A stretch of DNA of 64,000 bases from Candidatus Latescibacterota bacterium (lineage in GTDB: Bacteria; Krumholzibacteriota; Krumholzibacteriia; JACNKJ01). The position numbers and the translations under genes were made by a program. The DNA is taken from NCBI GenBank assembly GCA_020633725.1, contig JACKDC010000001.1:868001-932000 (forward strand), written 5' to 3'. This document shows, one piece after another, positions 32,816 through 42,096 of the stretch (its first letter is position 1; each line of letters begins with the position of its first letter). The notes below the pieces were generated by a model that worked only from the letters and a program-made list of their open reading frames with translations, had not been told where the DNA came from and did no database searches.

Positions 32816-33637
32816 CTACTCCGTGTTCTTCAGGTTGAGCCGGCGGCTCTTGCGCCCGTTCTTGTAGACGGTCTCGTCGAGCACGTCCTGCAGCAGTCCC
32901 GAGTTCTTGATCGCCTGCTTGGCGATGGCGGTGGTGCTGTCCACCGCGATGACCTTGCCCCACTCCGCGATCGCCTCGCGATAGATCGTCGCCTCCGCGA
33001 AGGCGACGCCCAGGTTGTAGTGGGCGTCCTGGCTGTCGGGATCCAGCGCGAGGGCCTGACGATAGTAGTCGATCGCCACGGCGTAGTCGCCCTTGTTGTA
33101 GTGGCTCGCGCCGATGTTGCAGAGCGTCGGCACGTGGTCGGGCTCCAGCTCGAGCGCCTTCTCGTACCACTGGATCGCCGAGCCGAAGTCCTCCTTCTCG
33201 TCGTAGAGCGAGCCCACGCTGCCCACGGCGCTGAGGAAGTTCGGGTCCTTGAGAGCGGCGTTCTCGTAGGCGAAGAGCGCGCTGTCGAGGTAGTTCACGC
33301 CCCCGCCGCTGCGCGCGTAGTCGTAGTAGGCGTCGCCGAGCAGCTTCGACGTGACCGGGTCCTCCGCGTCGGCCCGCAGGTCGGCCTTCACGGCCTCGAT
33401 GCGCGCGGTGCCGTCCATGTCGGCGTAGTCCTCCCAGCGGGCCTTGGCGAGCAGGTCGGGCAGGTGGATGTCGTCCGGGTACTTCGCCCACAGCGCTTCG
33501 AGCTTGGCGACGCGCTCCGGCTGCGGCATGGCCTCCAGGGCGTCCAGTTCCGCCTGGGAGACTGCCCGGTTGCAGGCCGCCAGCCCCGAGACCAGGACCA
33601 GCGCCAGGGCGAGAACGAGAACAGTGCGATGTGACAT
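32816..33637 (-). CDS. TPR-repeat lipoprotein
   Basis: A 273-residue protein with a lipoprotein signal (lipobox LAAC at about residues 19-22). The middle holds tetratricopeptide repeats, the clearest being SAIQWYEKALELEPDHVPTL and the following VAIDYYRQALALDPDSQDAH, so it is probably a protein-protein scaffold in the envelope. The C-terminus ends with a basic stretch GRKSRRLNLKNTE. AAGGAG lies 5 bases before the ATG at 33637. It lies 26 bases after the beta-barrel gene and is probably in the same operon. Confidence 0.82.
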   Translation of the reverse strand: MSHRTVLVLALALVLVSGLAACNRAVSQAELDALEAMPQPERVAKLEALWAKYPDDIHLPDLLAKARWEDYADMDGTARIEAVKADLRADAEDPVTSKLLGDAYYDYARSGGGVNYLDSALFAYENAALKDPNFLSAVGSVGSLYDEKEDFGSAIQWYEKALELEPDHVPTLCNIGASHYNKGDYAVAIDYYRQALALDPDSQDAHYNLGVAFAEATIYREAIAEWGKVIAVDSTTAIAKQAIKNSGLLQDVLDETVYKNGRKSRRLNLKNTE

Positions 33638-33663
33638 GGCGACTCCTTCTGCGTTGCGCAAGA

Positions 33664-34914
33664 CTAGTAGGGCTGGGTGCGCCGCGACCAGTGTTCCGAC
33701 GTGCGCAGGCTGAGGGCGAGACCGAAACGCCGCTCGCCGGCTCCGCCGTCCACGCCGAGATGCTGCCAGAACAGGGCCAGGTCCAGCGAGCCGCGGCCCG
33801 ACTGCACGTCGATGCCCGTCCCCAGACCGAGGGTCGTCTCCATGACCTCGCCGCCCGTCACCGGATCGGGCGCGGGCCAGCGGCCATGTCGGACGCCGAG
33901 GCGAAGGGGCAGCGGCTGCCGCCGATGACCCGGACGGCTGGGCCCGCCCAGCAGCCACTCGAGGCCGAGGGCGACGCGGTCCACGTCCTGCAGGGTCGCG
34001 GCCGGCAACGGCGCCTCGTAGTCGCTCCAGGCCTCGTGCTCCCACTGGAGCGAGGCGATGCCGCCCTTCGCCAGCTCGAACGCGCAGCCCAGCGCCCAGC
34101 GCGACGGCATGCGGCCGGACAGCGCCACCAGTTCCACGTCGGTCTCGCCGGCGGTCTCCGTGCGCGCCTCGCCCTCGAGATCGGCCCCGGCTTCCCAGCG
34201 CAGCGAGAAGGCCGCCCGCGGCCCCAGCGGACGGGACTGCAGCCCGAGCGCCAGCCCCTTGCCGTGCCAGCGCGCCTGACGGCGCACCCTGCGGTCCTGG
34301 TAGCCCTGATCCGGGTCGCCGCTGCTGGCGTTGGGGAAGTCGAAGAGCCATTCCTGGTTCCGGTTGCCGCGATACAGATTGAGGCCGATGCCCAGTCGCG
34401 TGCGCTCGCCCAGGGGCATCGCGAGGCTCAGCGGGAAACGGCTGAGGCCGCCGTCCTGGCTGAAGGCCAGCCGGTAGGAATCCGTGTTCCCCTCGAGATC
34501 GATGGGCACCGTGCTGCTGAACGCGCCGCGGCTGCGCAGGTCGGCCCGGTAGCCGGCGCCGAAGCGGATGCCGCGCGGGAAGGCGGCGCTGATCTGGAAG
34601 GCGGGGAAGTCCTGGCGCGTCTCGTCCCAGTTGGCGCCCGCCCCCTCCAGGTCGCGCAGGCCGCGACGCCACTGGATCACCGTCGCGAAGCTCACGCCGT
34701 CGATGGCCACGAGCTGCGCCGGGTTGGAAGGCAGTCCGCTCTCCAGATGCCAGCGCGCCTCGGAGGCGCCGGCGAGGGCGATGGCGTGGGCGTCCAGGGC
34801 CAGCAGCGGCTCGCCGGGCGGCGTGAGCTCGAAGAGGCTCTCGGCCCGCGCAACCGTCGCCGCGCAGAGGCAGGCGAACAGGACGGCGGCGCGGGTGCGG
34901 GCGGCGCTAGTCAA
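33664..34914 (-). CDS. outer-membrane beta-barrel protein of unknown function
   Basis: A 416-residue protein with a signal peptide (AAVLFACLCAATVARA). The mature part alternates polar and hydrophobic residues with many Gly and aromatic residues, as in transmembrane barrels (for example RFGAGYRADLRSRGAFSS and RLGIGLNLYRGN), and ends in an aromatic residue (QPY). The general style is that of FadL/PorV-like proteins of the FCB group. It seems to start at TTG 34914, with GGAGG 7 bases upstream, overlapping the previous lipoprotein gene by 8 bases. Function unknown. Confidence 0.7.
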   Translation of the reverse strand: MTSAARTRAAVLFACLCAATVARAESLFELTPPGEPLLALDAHAIALAGASEARWHLESGLPSNPAQLVAIDGVSFATVIQWRRGLRDLEGAGANWDETRQDFPAFQISAAFPRGIRFGAGYRADLRSRGAFSSTVPIDLEGNTDSYRLAFSQDGGLSRFPLSLAMPLGERTRLGIGLNLYRGNRNQEWLFDFPNASSGDPDQGYQDRRVRRQARWHGKGLALGLQSRPLGPRAAFSLRWEAGADLEGEARTETAGETDVELVALSGRMPSRWALGCAFELAKGGIASLQWEHEAWSDYEAPLPAATLQDVDRVALGLEWLLGGPSRPGHRRQPLPLRLGVRHGRWPAPDPVTGGEVMETTLGLGTGIDVQSGRGSLDLALFWQHLGVDGGAGERRFGLALSLRTSEHWSRRTQPY

Positions 34915-36217
34915 AGTCCGGCCTCCGCAGGTAGAGCAGTTCCAGGCGGGGCGACAGTTCGGCGTCCGCCGGATCCAGCAGGTAGGCCACCTGGCGCAGG
35001 CGCTCGGTGGCGCCGTTCAGCCGCAGGGTGACGCCGTGGTTCTCGTCGTCGCCGTTGGCCCAGTCCTGGAGCCAGGTGGTGAGCGGCAGCGCCAGCGGCG
35101 CGGCGATCACCGTGGGCGGGTCGGTCTCGGCCGGATCGTCCGCCGCCGTGAAGAGCGCCAGGCGCTGCTCGAGGACCCGGCCCTCGTCGAAGCCGGCCGA
35201 GCCCGGCAGGCTGTCGTCGACGGCCTGGATCTTCACGGTGAGGCCGCCCTCGTCCAGCGCGAAGCCGCCCACGTCGTTGTCCGCGCGGTCGCCGGGGCTG
35301 AGGCCCACCAGGCTGCCGTCGTCGGGCCAGAGCTGGAGCACCGCGCGCACGAGGATGATGTCCGGGTCGCGCAGCGAATCCGGCAGGTCGAACTGGAGCA
35401 GCGCATCGCGGGTGACGCCGGTGGCCAGGACCAGGCGGTCGGTGAAAGCCGCGCCCGTGTCGTCCTTGGTCGCGGCGTTGCCGTCGTCGAAGGGTTCGAG
35501 CGACTGCGGGTCCTCGTTGACCGACACCGACTCGATCTGCAGGGTCGTCGCCGTGGCGCTGGACCGCCTGCTGATGAGCCGCACGAGGCCCGGCTCGCTC
35601 AGGGCGTCCTCGTAGGCCAGCGCCAGGTTCACCGTGTCGCCGGCGGCGATCCAGACTTCGAGGCTCTCGGGCGGCAGGCTGAGCGTGGCGGCGCTGAGCA
35701 GCGTGTCCACGACGCCCGTCACCGGCCAGGCGCCGGGGATGTCCCGCACGGCCTGATCCAGCACGACGTTCTCGAAGTCCATGTCCGGCAGGCGCCAGAC
35801 GCTCACCACCACGTCGCGGCCCAGGTCGGGATTGTCGCCGGCCCACGGCGAGTCGCCGCCCGCGTCGGGGAAGGTGGGCGCGAGCCGGGCCGTCTCGATG
35901 CCGGCGACGTAGGGCGTGAACTGCCCGCAGTCGAAGCGGAAGACGGGTTCGGCGCGGAAGCCGCTGGCGGAGTCGGCGCCGCAGGCGAGCACCTCGGTGT
36001 CGAAGAGCGGGTGGCTCTCCTCGATCCGGGTGACGCGGAGGTTCAGCGCGGCCCCGCGGGCGGCGTAGACCGCCGCGTCGTCGGGCAGCGGGGCGGGGCT
36101 GTACTCGGCACCGAGCGGTGTGTCGCCGGGCTCGAGGCATCCCATCCCCAGGGCCAGCAGGGCGAGCAGCCAGGCGGGCGCCAGCAGGCGCCAGACTTGC
36201 GGACGAGGAGGGATCAA
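34907..36217 (-). CDS. envelope lipoprotein of unknown function
   Basis: A 436-residue protein with a lipoprotein signal (LLALLALGMGC). The mature part is acidic and beta-rich, with blocks such as FTDRLVLATGVTRDALLQFD and RAVLQLWPDDG that recall the DNRLRE/carbohydrate-binding-like repeats of exported proteins; this is only a suggestion. It is the first gene of an envelope operon with the beta-barrel protein and the TPR lipoprotein. The start is a TTG at 36217 with a poor ribosome site, so the exact start is uncertain. Confidence 0.65.
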   Translation of the reverse strand: MIPPRPQVWRLLAPAWLLALLALGMGCLEPGDTPLGAEYSPAPLPDDAAVYAARGAALNLRVTRIEESHPLFDTEVLACGADSASGFRAEPVFRFDCGQFTPYVAGIETARLAPTFPDAGGDSPWAGDNPDLGRDVVVSVWRLPDMDFENVVLDQAVRDIPGAWPVTGVVDTLLSAATLSLPPESLEVWIAAGDTVNLALAYEDALSEPGLVRLISRRSSATATTLQIESVSVNEDPQSLEPFDDGNAATKDDTGAAFTDRLVLATGVTRDALLQFDLPDSLRDPDIILVRAVLQLWPDDGSLVGLSPGDRADNDVGGFALDEGGLTVKIQAVDDSLPGSAGFDEGRVLEQRLALFTAADDPAETDPPTVIAAPLALPLTTWLQDWANGDDENHGVTLRLNGATERLRQVAYLLDPADAELSPRLELLYLRRPDFD

Positions 36218-36280
36218 GGGCGTGGCATTCCTTCGACGGGGGGAGCGCTGCCCAGGCAGGGGCAGGCGGCCAGCGCGGCA

Positions 36281-36309
36281 TTGTTATCACAGGGCCTGGG
36301 ACGCGTCAA
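36281..36309 (-). promoter_or_regulatory. promoter of the envelope lipoprotein operon
   Basis: The minus strand reads TTGACG (36304-36309), 17 bases, TAACAA (36281-36286). It is divergent from the promoter at 36326-36354 in the 185-base gap 36218-36402. Confidence 0.45.
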
Positions 36310-36325
36310 GCGAGCCGCAAAGCGC

Positions 36326-36354
36326 TTCAGTCCCGGCGTCAAACCCGATATAAT
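36326..36354 (+). promoter_or_regulatory. promoter of the large secreted protein gene
   Basis: A perfect -10 box TATAAT (36349-36354) is preceded 17 bases upstream by TTCAGT (36326-36331). A leader of about 42 bases ends with GGAGG before the ATG. A perfect TATAAT stands out in DNA this GC-rich. Confidence 0.55.
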
Positions 36355-36402
36355 GGACATCCGTTGCCCTGTCCAGGCCCCCCTTCAGCCACGGAGGCTC
36401 CC

Positions 36403-39378
36403 ATGCGCTCTCGCCACGGCTCCCGCTTCGCTCGCCTCGCGCTCCGCTCGGCGCTGCTCGCCGCGCTGCTGCTGCCAGCGGCGGCATCCCTCGCCGCCGA
36501 TCGCGTGAGCGACGGCGACCGGCAGTTCCTTCGACGCGAACTGCGCCTCAACACCTTCACCGCCAGCGCCCAGGAGCGCGTCGCCCTGGCCAGCCAGGCC
36601 GACGGCGACCTGCTCGCCGTCTGGGAAAGCCGTCGCCAGCTCGACGGCCGCTACGGGGTCTTCGCCCGCCGGGTGGACGCCTGGGGACGCGCGGACGGCG
36701 CCGAGCTCGCCGTGAACCTCGACCGCAGCGCCCAGTACCAGCAGCCCACCGTGGCCGGCGCGCCAGGGAAACTCTGGATGGTCTGGACCGCCTGGGGTCA
36801 GGACGGCTCGGCCCACGCCGTCGTGGGCCGCGTCGAGGGCGGCGACGAGCTGCTACTCAACCAGACGACCGCGGGTTCCCAGGAGAGCCCCGTGGCGCTC
36901 ACCCTGGTGGACGGACGCCATCTCGCCGTCTGGACGGGTCCCGGTGACGAACCCGGCACGAGCGACATCTTCGGCCGCCTCGTGAGCGCGTCGGCCCAGC
37001 CGCTGAGCGACGAGCTCGTCCTCGTCAGCGCGCCCGGCGCGATGGACCGCCTGCCCGTGGTCGCCGCCCTGCCGGATGGCGGCTTCGCCCTCGCCTGGCA
37101 GCGCCAGGTGCGCGGTCTCGTCGAGGCGGGCGGCGTGCTGCTGCGGCGCTTCGACGCCGACGGCGCCCCCCGCGGCGACGAGTCGCTGGCCGCGGCCGGC
37201 GGCATCGAGCCCGGCCTCGCCGCGCTGCCGGATGGCGCGCTGGCCCTGGCCTGGATGGAGCGCGACGGCAACGACTGGCGCGCCACGCTCCGCCGCGTGG
37301 AGGCCGACGGCGCGCTCGGCCGGACCTTCCGTCCCGGCGCCGCGCTGGGCGGCTGGCAGAGCGGCGTGGCCCTGGCCGCCAACGCCGACGGCGACCTGGC
37401 GGTGGCCTGGAACCAGCTCAGCCCCGACGGCGAGCAGGCGGACGTCTACGCCCGCCGCTATGGCGCCGCGCTCGCCCCCCTGGGCGAGGCCTTCCGCGTG
37501 AACGCCGTCGAGGAGGGCTGGCAGGCGCTGGCCGCCGCCTCCGGCGCGTCGCGCGTGCTGCTCGGCGACGACGGCCGTCTCGCCGTGGCCTGGGAGGGCG
37601 ATTCGCGGCAGGGCGACGCCAGCGCCGCGAACCTGACCTTGCTGCTGCCCGAAGCCCGCAATCCCGTCGCGCGACTGGCCCAGCGCAGCCGCCTGGCGAT
37701 GGCGGACCTGCGCGCGCACCGCGCCGAGGACAGCGACGACGGTGGCTTCGGCGCCGGCGCGGCGCTCCCCCACGAGCCGCCCAGCTTCGACGCCGACTTC
37801 GAGTCCGTCAATCCCGACCCCGAGCTCTACTGGCCCGGCGGCGGCAACCGCGACGAAGGCTGGACCGCCATCAACAACACCGGCTGGACGCCCCCCGACC
37901 CGCACATGGCCGTGGGCCACGACCACGTCATGGCCACCACCAACGGCGCCGTGGCCGCCTTCCGCAAGGACGGCACCCTGCAGTGGCAGTTCCCCATCGA
38001 GGGGGCGAGCGGCTTCTGGGGCTCGCTGGGCGCGGGCGGCTTCGTCTTCGACCCCGAGGTCATCTTCGATCCGCTGGACCAGCGCTTCATGGCCATGGCC
38101 TGCGAGCGCACCAACAACCGCTCCTACTTCCTCTTCGCGGTGTCGGAGACCAACGACCCCACCGGCAACTGGTTCAAGTACCGGCAGGACGTCACCGCCC
38201 TCGCCGGCAGCGACATCGACTCGCCCAACATGTCCGTGGACGAGCAGGCCGTCTACCTGACCGCGGACTTCTTCACGGGCGGGGACAAGTACCTGGTCTA
38301 CATCCTCGACAAGAGCAGCGTGCTGACGGGCGGCGCGGCCGTCGCCACGAGCGTGCTGCACACGGGCACGCAGTCCATGGGCATCCCCGTGGAAGTGACC
38401 GACGCCCCCACCATGTACATGGTCCACGCCAACGAGGCGCTGAGCGCCAACACGGTGACCTTCTGGGCGGTCCAGGATCCCCTCGGCACGCCGACGCTCA
38501 CGTCCACCGCGCTCACCGTGCCCAACTGGTGGCGTCCGCCCAGCGCGCGCAGCCTCGGCACCTCGGCGCAGATCACCACCTTCGAGGCGCGCTTCTGGAG
38601 CTGCGTCTACCGCGACGGTTCGCTGTGGGCCTGCCAGCACGTGGCGCCCGACGCCTCGCGCAGCACCGCCGCCGCCCGCTGGTACGAGTTCGACATGCAC
38701 GGCTGGCCGGACAGCGGCAGCACGCCCACGCTCGTGCAGTGGGGCGAGGAGCTGCCGAACGGCACCGGCTTCGCGACCTTCAACTCGATCAGCGTGAACG
38801 CCGCGGGCGACGCGGCGATGGTCTACGCCTACTCGTCCATCAACGACTTCTTCTCCATGCGGCGCAGCTACCGCGCCGCGGGCGACCCCGCCGGCACGAT
38901 GCAGGCGCCGGTGCTGGTGAAGGAGAGCACGTCGTCGTACAGCTCGACCCGCTGGGGCGACTACAGCGCCGTGGGCGTGGACCCGGGCGGCTACGAGTTC
39001 TGGATGATCCACGAGTACGCGGTGACGTCGAGCGCCTGGAGCACCTGGGTGTCGCACTTCGTCGCGGACCTGACCGCGGTGCCCGGCGGCGGCCCCTTCG
39101 TGAGCGCGGCCACGGCCTGGCCCAACCCGAGCCCCGGCGACACGCAGCTCAGGCTGTCCCTCGCGCGCGGCGCGAGGGAGGTAGCGGTGGACATCTACGA
39201 CGCGACCGGGCGCCGTGTGCGTCGGCTCACGCGCGGCGACCTGCCCGCGGGCGAGCAGGTGCTCCGCTGGGACGGCCGCGACGAGCGCGGCGCCGCCCTC
39301 GCCAGCGGCACCTATCTCAGCCGCCTCAGCGTGGACGGCCACGGCGAGCCCGGGCCCAAGCTCACGCTGTTGCGCTGA
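36403..39378 (+). CDS. large secreted protein with a FlgD/T9SS-type C-terminal sorting domain
   Basis: A 991-residue exported protein. The signal peptide is LALRSALLAALLLPAAASLA. The first half (about 40-410) has recurring units such as LAVWESRRQLDGRYGVFARR and LAVAWNQLSPDGEQADVYAR, consistent with a beta-propeller. The second half (about 480-890) is rich in Trp, Tyr and Asn (PPDPHMAVGHDHVMATTNG) like other secreted FCB proteins of unknown function. The last 80 residues are a FlgD/T9SS type-A-like domain: AWPNPSPGDTQLRLSL, VDIYDATGRRVRRL, GTYLSRLSV. It is probably exported and surface-attached or released. The ligand is unknown. Confidence 0.8.
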   Translation: MRSRHGSRFARLALRSALLAALLLPAAASLAADRVSDGDRQFLRRELRLNTFTASAQERVALASQADGDLLAVWESRRQLDGRYGVFARRVDAWGRADGAELAVNLDRSAQYQQPTVAGAPGKLWMVWTAWGQDGSAHAVVGRVEGGDELLLNQTTAGSQESPVALTLVDGRHLAVWTGPGDEPGTSDIFGRLVSASAQPLSDELVLVSAPGAMDRLPVVAALPDGGFALAWQRQVRGLVEAGGVLLRRFDADGAPRGDESLAAAGGIEPGLAALPDGALALAWMERDGNDWRATLRRVEADGALGRTFRPGAALGGWQSGVALAANADGDLAVAWNQLSPDGEQADVYARRYGAALAPLGEAFRVNAVEEGWQALAAASGASRVLLGDDGRLAVAWEGDSRQGDASAANLTLLLPEARNPVARLAQRSRLAMADLRAHRAEDSDDGGFGAGAALPHEPPSFDADFESVNPDPELYWPGGGNRDEGWTAINNTGWTPPDPHMAVGHDHVMATTNGAVAAFRKDGTLQWQFPIEGASGFWGSLGAGGFVFDPEVIFDPLDQRFMAMACERTNNRSYFLFAVSETNDPTGNWFKYRQDVTALAGSDIDSPNMSVDEQAVYLTADFFTGGDKYLVYILDKSSVLTGGAAVATSVLHTGTQSMGIPVEVTDAPTMYMVHANEALSANTVTFWAVQDPLGTPTLTSTALTVPNWWRPPSARSLGTSAQITTFEARFWSCVYRDGSLWACQHVAPDASRSTAAARWYEFDMHGWPDSGSTPTLVQWGEELPNGTGFATFNSISVNAAGDAAMVYAYSSINDFFSMRRSYRAAGDPAGTMQAPVLVKESTSSYSSTRWGDYSAVGVDPGGYEFWMIHEYAVTSSAWSTWVSHFVADLTAVPGGGPFVSAATAWPNPSPGDTQLRLSLARGAREVAVDIYDATGRRVRRLTRGDLPAGEQVLRWDGRDERGAALASGTYLSRLSVDGHGEPGPKLTLLR

Positions 39379-39388
39379 GGCCGGCCGC

Positions 39389-40576
39389 TTGCGCCGTGTC
39401 CTGCTGCTGCTCGCGGCCCTGGCCTGCGTGCCGCTGGGAGCCGCTCTGGACAACGGCTTCCGCGCCGATGACTACCAGTTCCTGACCGCCGTTCGCAGCG
39501 CCCCGGATCCCGGGGCGCTGCTCGGCATTCAGCACGACGTGGCCTTCTACCGTCCCGTCGCCCTGCTCCTCTTCGCCGGCGAACACGCGCTCTTCGGGCT
39601 GCGCGCCGGACTCTACCTGCTCTTCAACGCGCTCCTTCACGGCGCGATCGCGCTCGCGGGCTTTCGGCTGCTGCGCCGCCTGGGGGTCGAGCCGTCCGCC
39701 GCACTGCTCGCCGCCGGCCTGTTCCTCGTGGGCGTCGCGCACCTGGACAAGCAGGTGACCTGGGCCTGCACCAGCGGCGGTTTGCTCGCCGTGCTGCTGG
39801 TGCTGGTCGCCCTGCTGGCGGAGGCGGATCCGCGCCGCAGCGGCGCAGGGACGGCCGCGCTGGCCGCGCTGCTCGCCCCCTTCGCCCACGAGCTGGGGCT
39901 GCTGCTCGTCCCGCTGCTGCTGCTGCGGCGAGCGCTGGGAGCGGGGCCGATCACGGCGCGTCCGCGGGGCTGGGGCGCGGCGCTGCTCGCGCTGGGCGTC
40001 GTGCCGTGGGCCGTGAGCGCGCTGCTCCTCGGCAGCGCGGGCGCGGACACGACGGCCGGCGGCCTGGGCTCCCCCGCCGCCGTGCTGGCCGCCGCGCTGC
40101 GCTACGTGGGCTACTTCGGGCTCGCCGTCCTGCCGGTGCCGGCCACGGGCGGCGGCGTGCCTGCGGCGCTGTCGCGGGCGCTGCTCGGCGCGCAGTGGGC
40201 GCTGGGCGCGGGGGTCGTCCTCGCCTGCGCGCGGTTGCTCGCGGCGCGAACGGCGCGGCCCGGACTGCGCTTCCTCGCCGGCTGGGCCCTGCTGGCCGTG
40301 CTGCCCTACGCGGCGATCCCCCTGCCGGCCGGCTGGCTGGAGCTGCGCTACCTCTACTTCGCCGCGTTTCCGCTGACGGCGCTGGCGGCCACGCTGCTGC
40401 TGCGGCTGGAAGCGCCGGGCGGATGGCGGCGCGGCCTGGCGGCCGGGATCGCCGTGGCGATGGTGCTGGGAAGCCTGGGCCTGGCCCTCGTGATCGAGCG
40501 CCGGAACGACGCGGCCGCGCGCAGCCCGGAGAACCTGGCGCAGCGCGCGGCCATGGAGGCGAACGCGGTCCGCTAG
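39389..40576 (+). CDS. multi-pass membrane protein, putative GT-C glycosyltransferase
   Basis: A protein of about 395 residues, nearly all hydrophobic helices, with an acidic first loop (DNGFRADDYQFL) directly after helix 1. That placing of paired Asp residues is typical of GT-C (lipid-linked sugar) transferases. Other blocks are AFYRPVALLLFAGEHALFGL and WLELRYLYFAAFPLTALAATL. The start is a TTG at 39389, 10 bases after the previous stop, with a weak GAGG upstream. The glycosyl transfer function is inferred from topology only. The stop shares CTAG with the DUF6029-like gene. Confidence 0.6.
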   Translation: MRRVLLLLAALACVPLGAALDNGFRADDYQFLTAVRSAPDPGALLGIQHDVAFYRPVALLLFAGEHALFGLRAGLYLLFNALLHGAIALAGFRLLRRLGVEPSAALLAAGLFLVGVAHLDKQVTWACTSGGLLAVLLVLVALLAEADPRRSGAGTAALAALLAPFAHELGLLLVPLLLLRRALGAGPITARPRGWGAALLALGVVPWAVSALLLGSAGADTTAGGLGSPAAVLAAALRYVGYFGLAVLPVPATGGGVPAALSRALLGAQWALGAGVVLACARLLAARTARPGLRFLAGWALLAVLPYAAIPLPAGWLELRYLYFAAFPLTALAATLLLRLEAPGGWRRGLAAGIAVAMVLGSLGLALVIERRNDAAARSPENLAQRAAMEANAVR

Positions 40577-42096
40577 AAGCGGCTGATGAGCGTCAGCTCG
40601 ATGCCGTCGAAGGCCGGCTCGTAGCGGCAGACGCCCCCCACGCAGATGTAGCCGGCGCGCCGCCCGCCCGCGAAGACCCGCAGGGTGTGCCGGTCGCCGA
40701 TGGGCCCGGCCACCTGCAGTCCCGACCAGCGGCTGCGCGGGTCGAGCTGCCCTTCGATGACCTGCTGCTCGTCGGTCCAGTTCAGGAACTCGCCCAGCAC
40801 CGACAGGCTCCAGCCGTTGGCGTGCTCGTACTCGAGGACGAAGAGCTCGTCGTCGTAGTCGCCCACGTGATCGGCCTGCTTGTGCTGGTGCTCCCAGATG
40901 CCGACCAGCGTGCCCTGGTAGACGGGCAGGCGCAGATCCAGCGCGGTGGTGACGAAGTAGTCCCACACCCACTCCGGCTCGGCGAGATCCGTGGTGTCGA
41001 AGTAGGGCGTCTGCTGGAAGTCCAGGATGAAGTGACCGGACTCGAAGGGCCCGAGCCCGTAGCGGTCCCACTCGAGGAAGGACTCGGTGAAGCTGTTGGC
41101 GCCGAGCTTCGCCTCGAGGTTCTGGGTCTCGGCGTAGGACACGAGCCACTCGCCCGCCGGCGTGCTCAGGGAGACGTCCGCGAGGAAGCCCTTCTCGTCG
41201 TTGGGGTCGAGCTGGTGCGGATGGCGATTCATGAGCGTGGCGCGCGGATCGTGGATGAGCACCGGCGGCTGGTTCATGAGCTTCTGGTCCTGCGTCAGCA
41301 CGGACATGCCGTTGTAGTGCTTGTAGCCGGCGTAGAGCCCCAGCGGCCCGACCAGGTAGGAGGTCTCGACCACCTGGCCCGCGCCGCGGGCGTCGTCGTT
41401 CTGGGGATTGTCCGGCAGGTGCCGGGCGCCCTCCCAGTCCAGCGTGAAGGGACCGTCCACGAGGCTCGCGCGCAGCGCCTGCAGCTGCGGACGCGCGGGC
41501 GAGTTGGGCCGCTCCATCGCGAGGAAGGAGCCGCCGACGATCATGCGGCCGAGGTCCACCTCCATGTCCGCGCCGCTGAAGCGGTCCGCGCGACGCCGCT
41601 CGCCGGTCTCCATCTGGCCGGTCTCGGTGCGGCCGCTGAGCAGCGCGCCGCGCCACCAGCCGCCCTCCTGCTCGATGAGCAGGCCGTCGAGGTTGGTGTC
41701 CACGCGCAGGTCGCGGTTCTCGAAGCTGCGGAAGATGAGCCCGCGGCCCATCAGCCGCGTGAAGGTGCCGACGCGCAGGCGGGTGTTCTCCAGCTGCAGC
41801 TCGGCGAAGCGATGGGTGATGCCCTCGCTGCTCTTCAGATCCGTGGAGACGATGGGATCCGGCGGCGCGAAGCTCGAGTAGCGGATGCCGAGCTGGAAGC
41901 CGTCGCCGTAGAGATCGAGGTCGAGCCAGTCCTCGACGATGTCGACCTCGCGCTCCGTGTCGTGACTGGCCTGCAGGTCGTTCTGCGCCTGCACGTAGAT
42001 CTCGCCCGCGCGCAGCGGCGCCACCGCCGCCACGGCGCCGACGAGCAGCAGAACAGCCGCCGCCCCCAGGGCGACGGCCGGTCCCCGTCTATTCAC
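40573..42096 (-). CDS. outer-membrane protein, DUF6029-like
   Basis: A 507-residue exported protein with a signal peptide (ALGAAAVLLLVGAVAAVAPLRA). The sequence after it alternates as in outer-membrane barrels and ends with phenylalanine (LISRF). The block LRVGTFTRLMGRGLIFRSFE with ENRDLRVDTNLDGLLIE matches my memory of DUF6029 proteins from Bacteroidetes. It follows the TlpA-like gene with an 8-base overlap, so the barrel and the thiol oxidoreductase are made together. Function unknown. Confidence 0.72.
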   Translation of the reverse strand: MNRRGPAVALGAAAVLLLVGAVAAVAPLRAGEIYVQAQNDLQASHDTEREVDIVEDWLDLDLYGDGFQLGIRYSSFAPPDPIVSTDLKSSEGITHRFAELQLENTRLRVGTFTRLMGRGLIFRSFENRDLRVDTNLDGLLIEQEGGWWRGALLSGRTETGQMETGERRRADRFSGADMEVDLGRMIVGGSFLAMERPNSPARPQLQALRASLVDGPFTLDWEGARHLPDNPQNDDARGAGQVVETSYLVGPLGLYAGYKHYNGMSVLTQDQKLMNQPPVLIHDPRATLMNRHPHQLDPNDEKGFLADVSLSTPAGEWLVSYAETQNLEAKLGANSFTESFLEWDRYGLGPFESGHFILDFQQTPYFDTTDLAEPEWVWDYFVTTALDLRLPVYQGTLVGIWEHQHKQADHVGDYDDELFVLEYEHANGWSLSVLGEFLNWTDEQQVIEGQLDPRSRWSGLQVAGPIGDRHTLRVFAGGRRAGYICVGGVCRYEPAFDGIELTLISRF

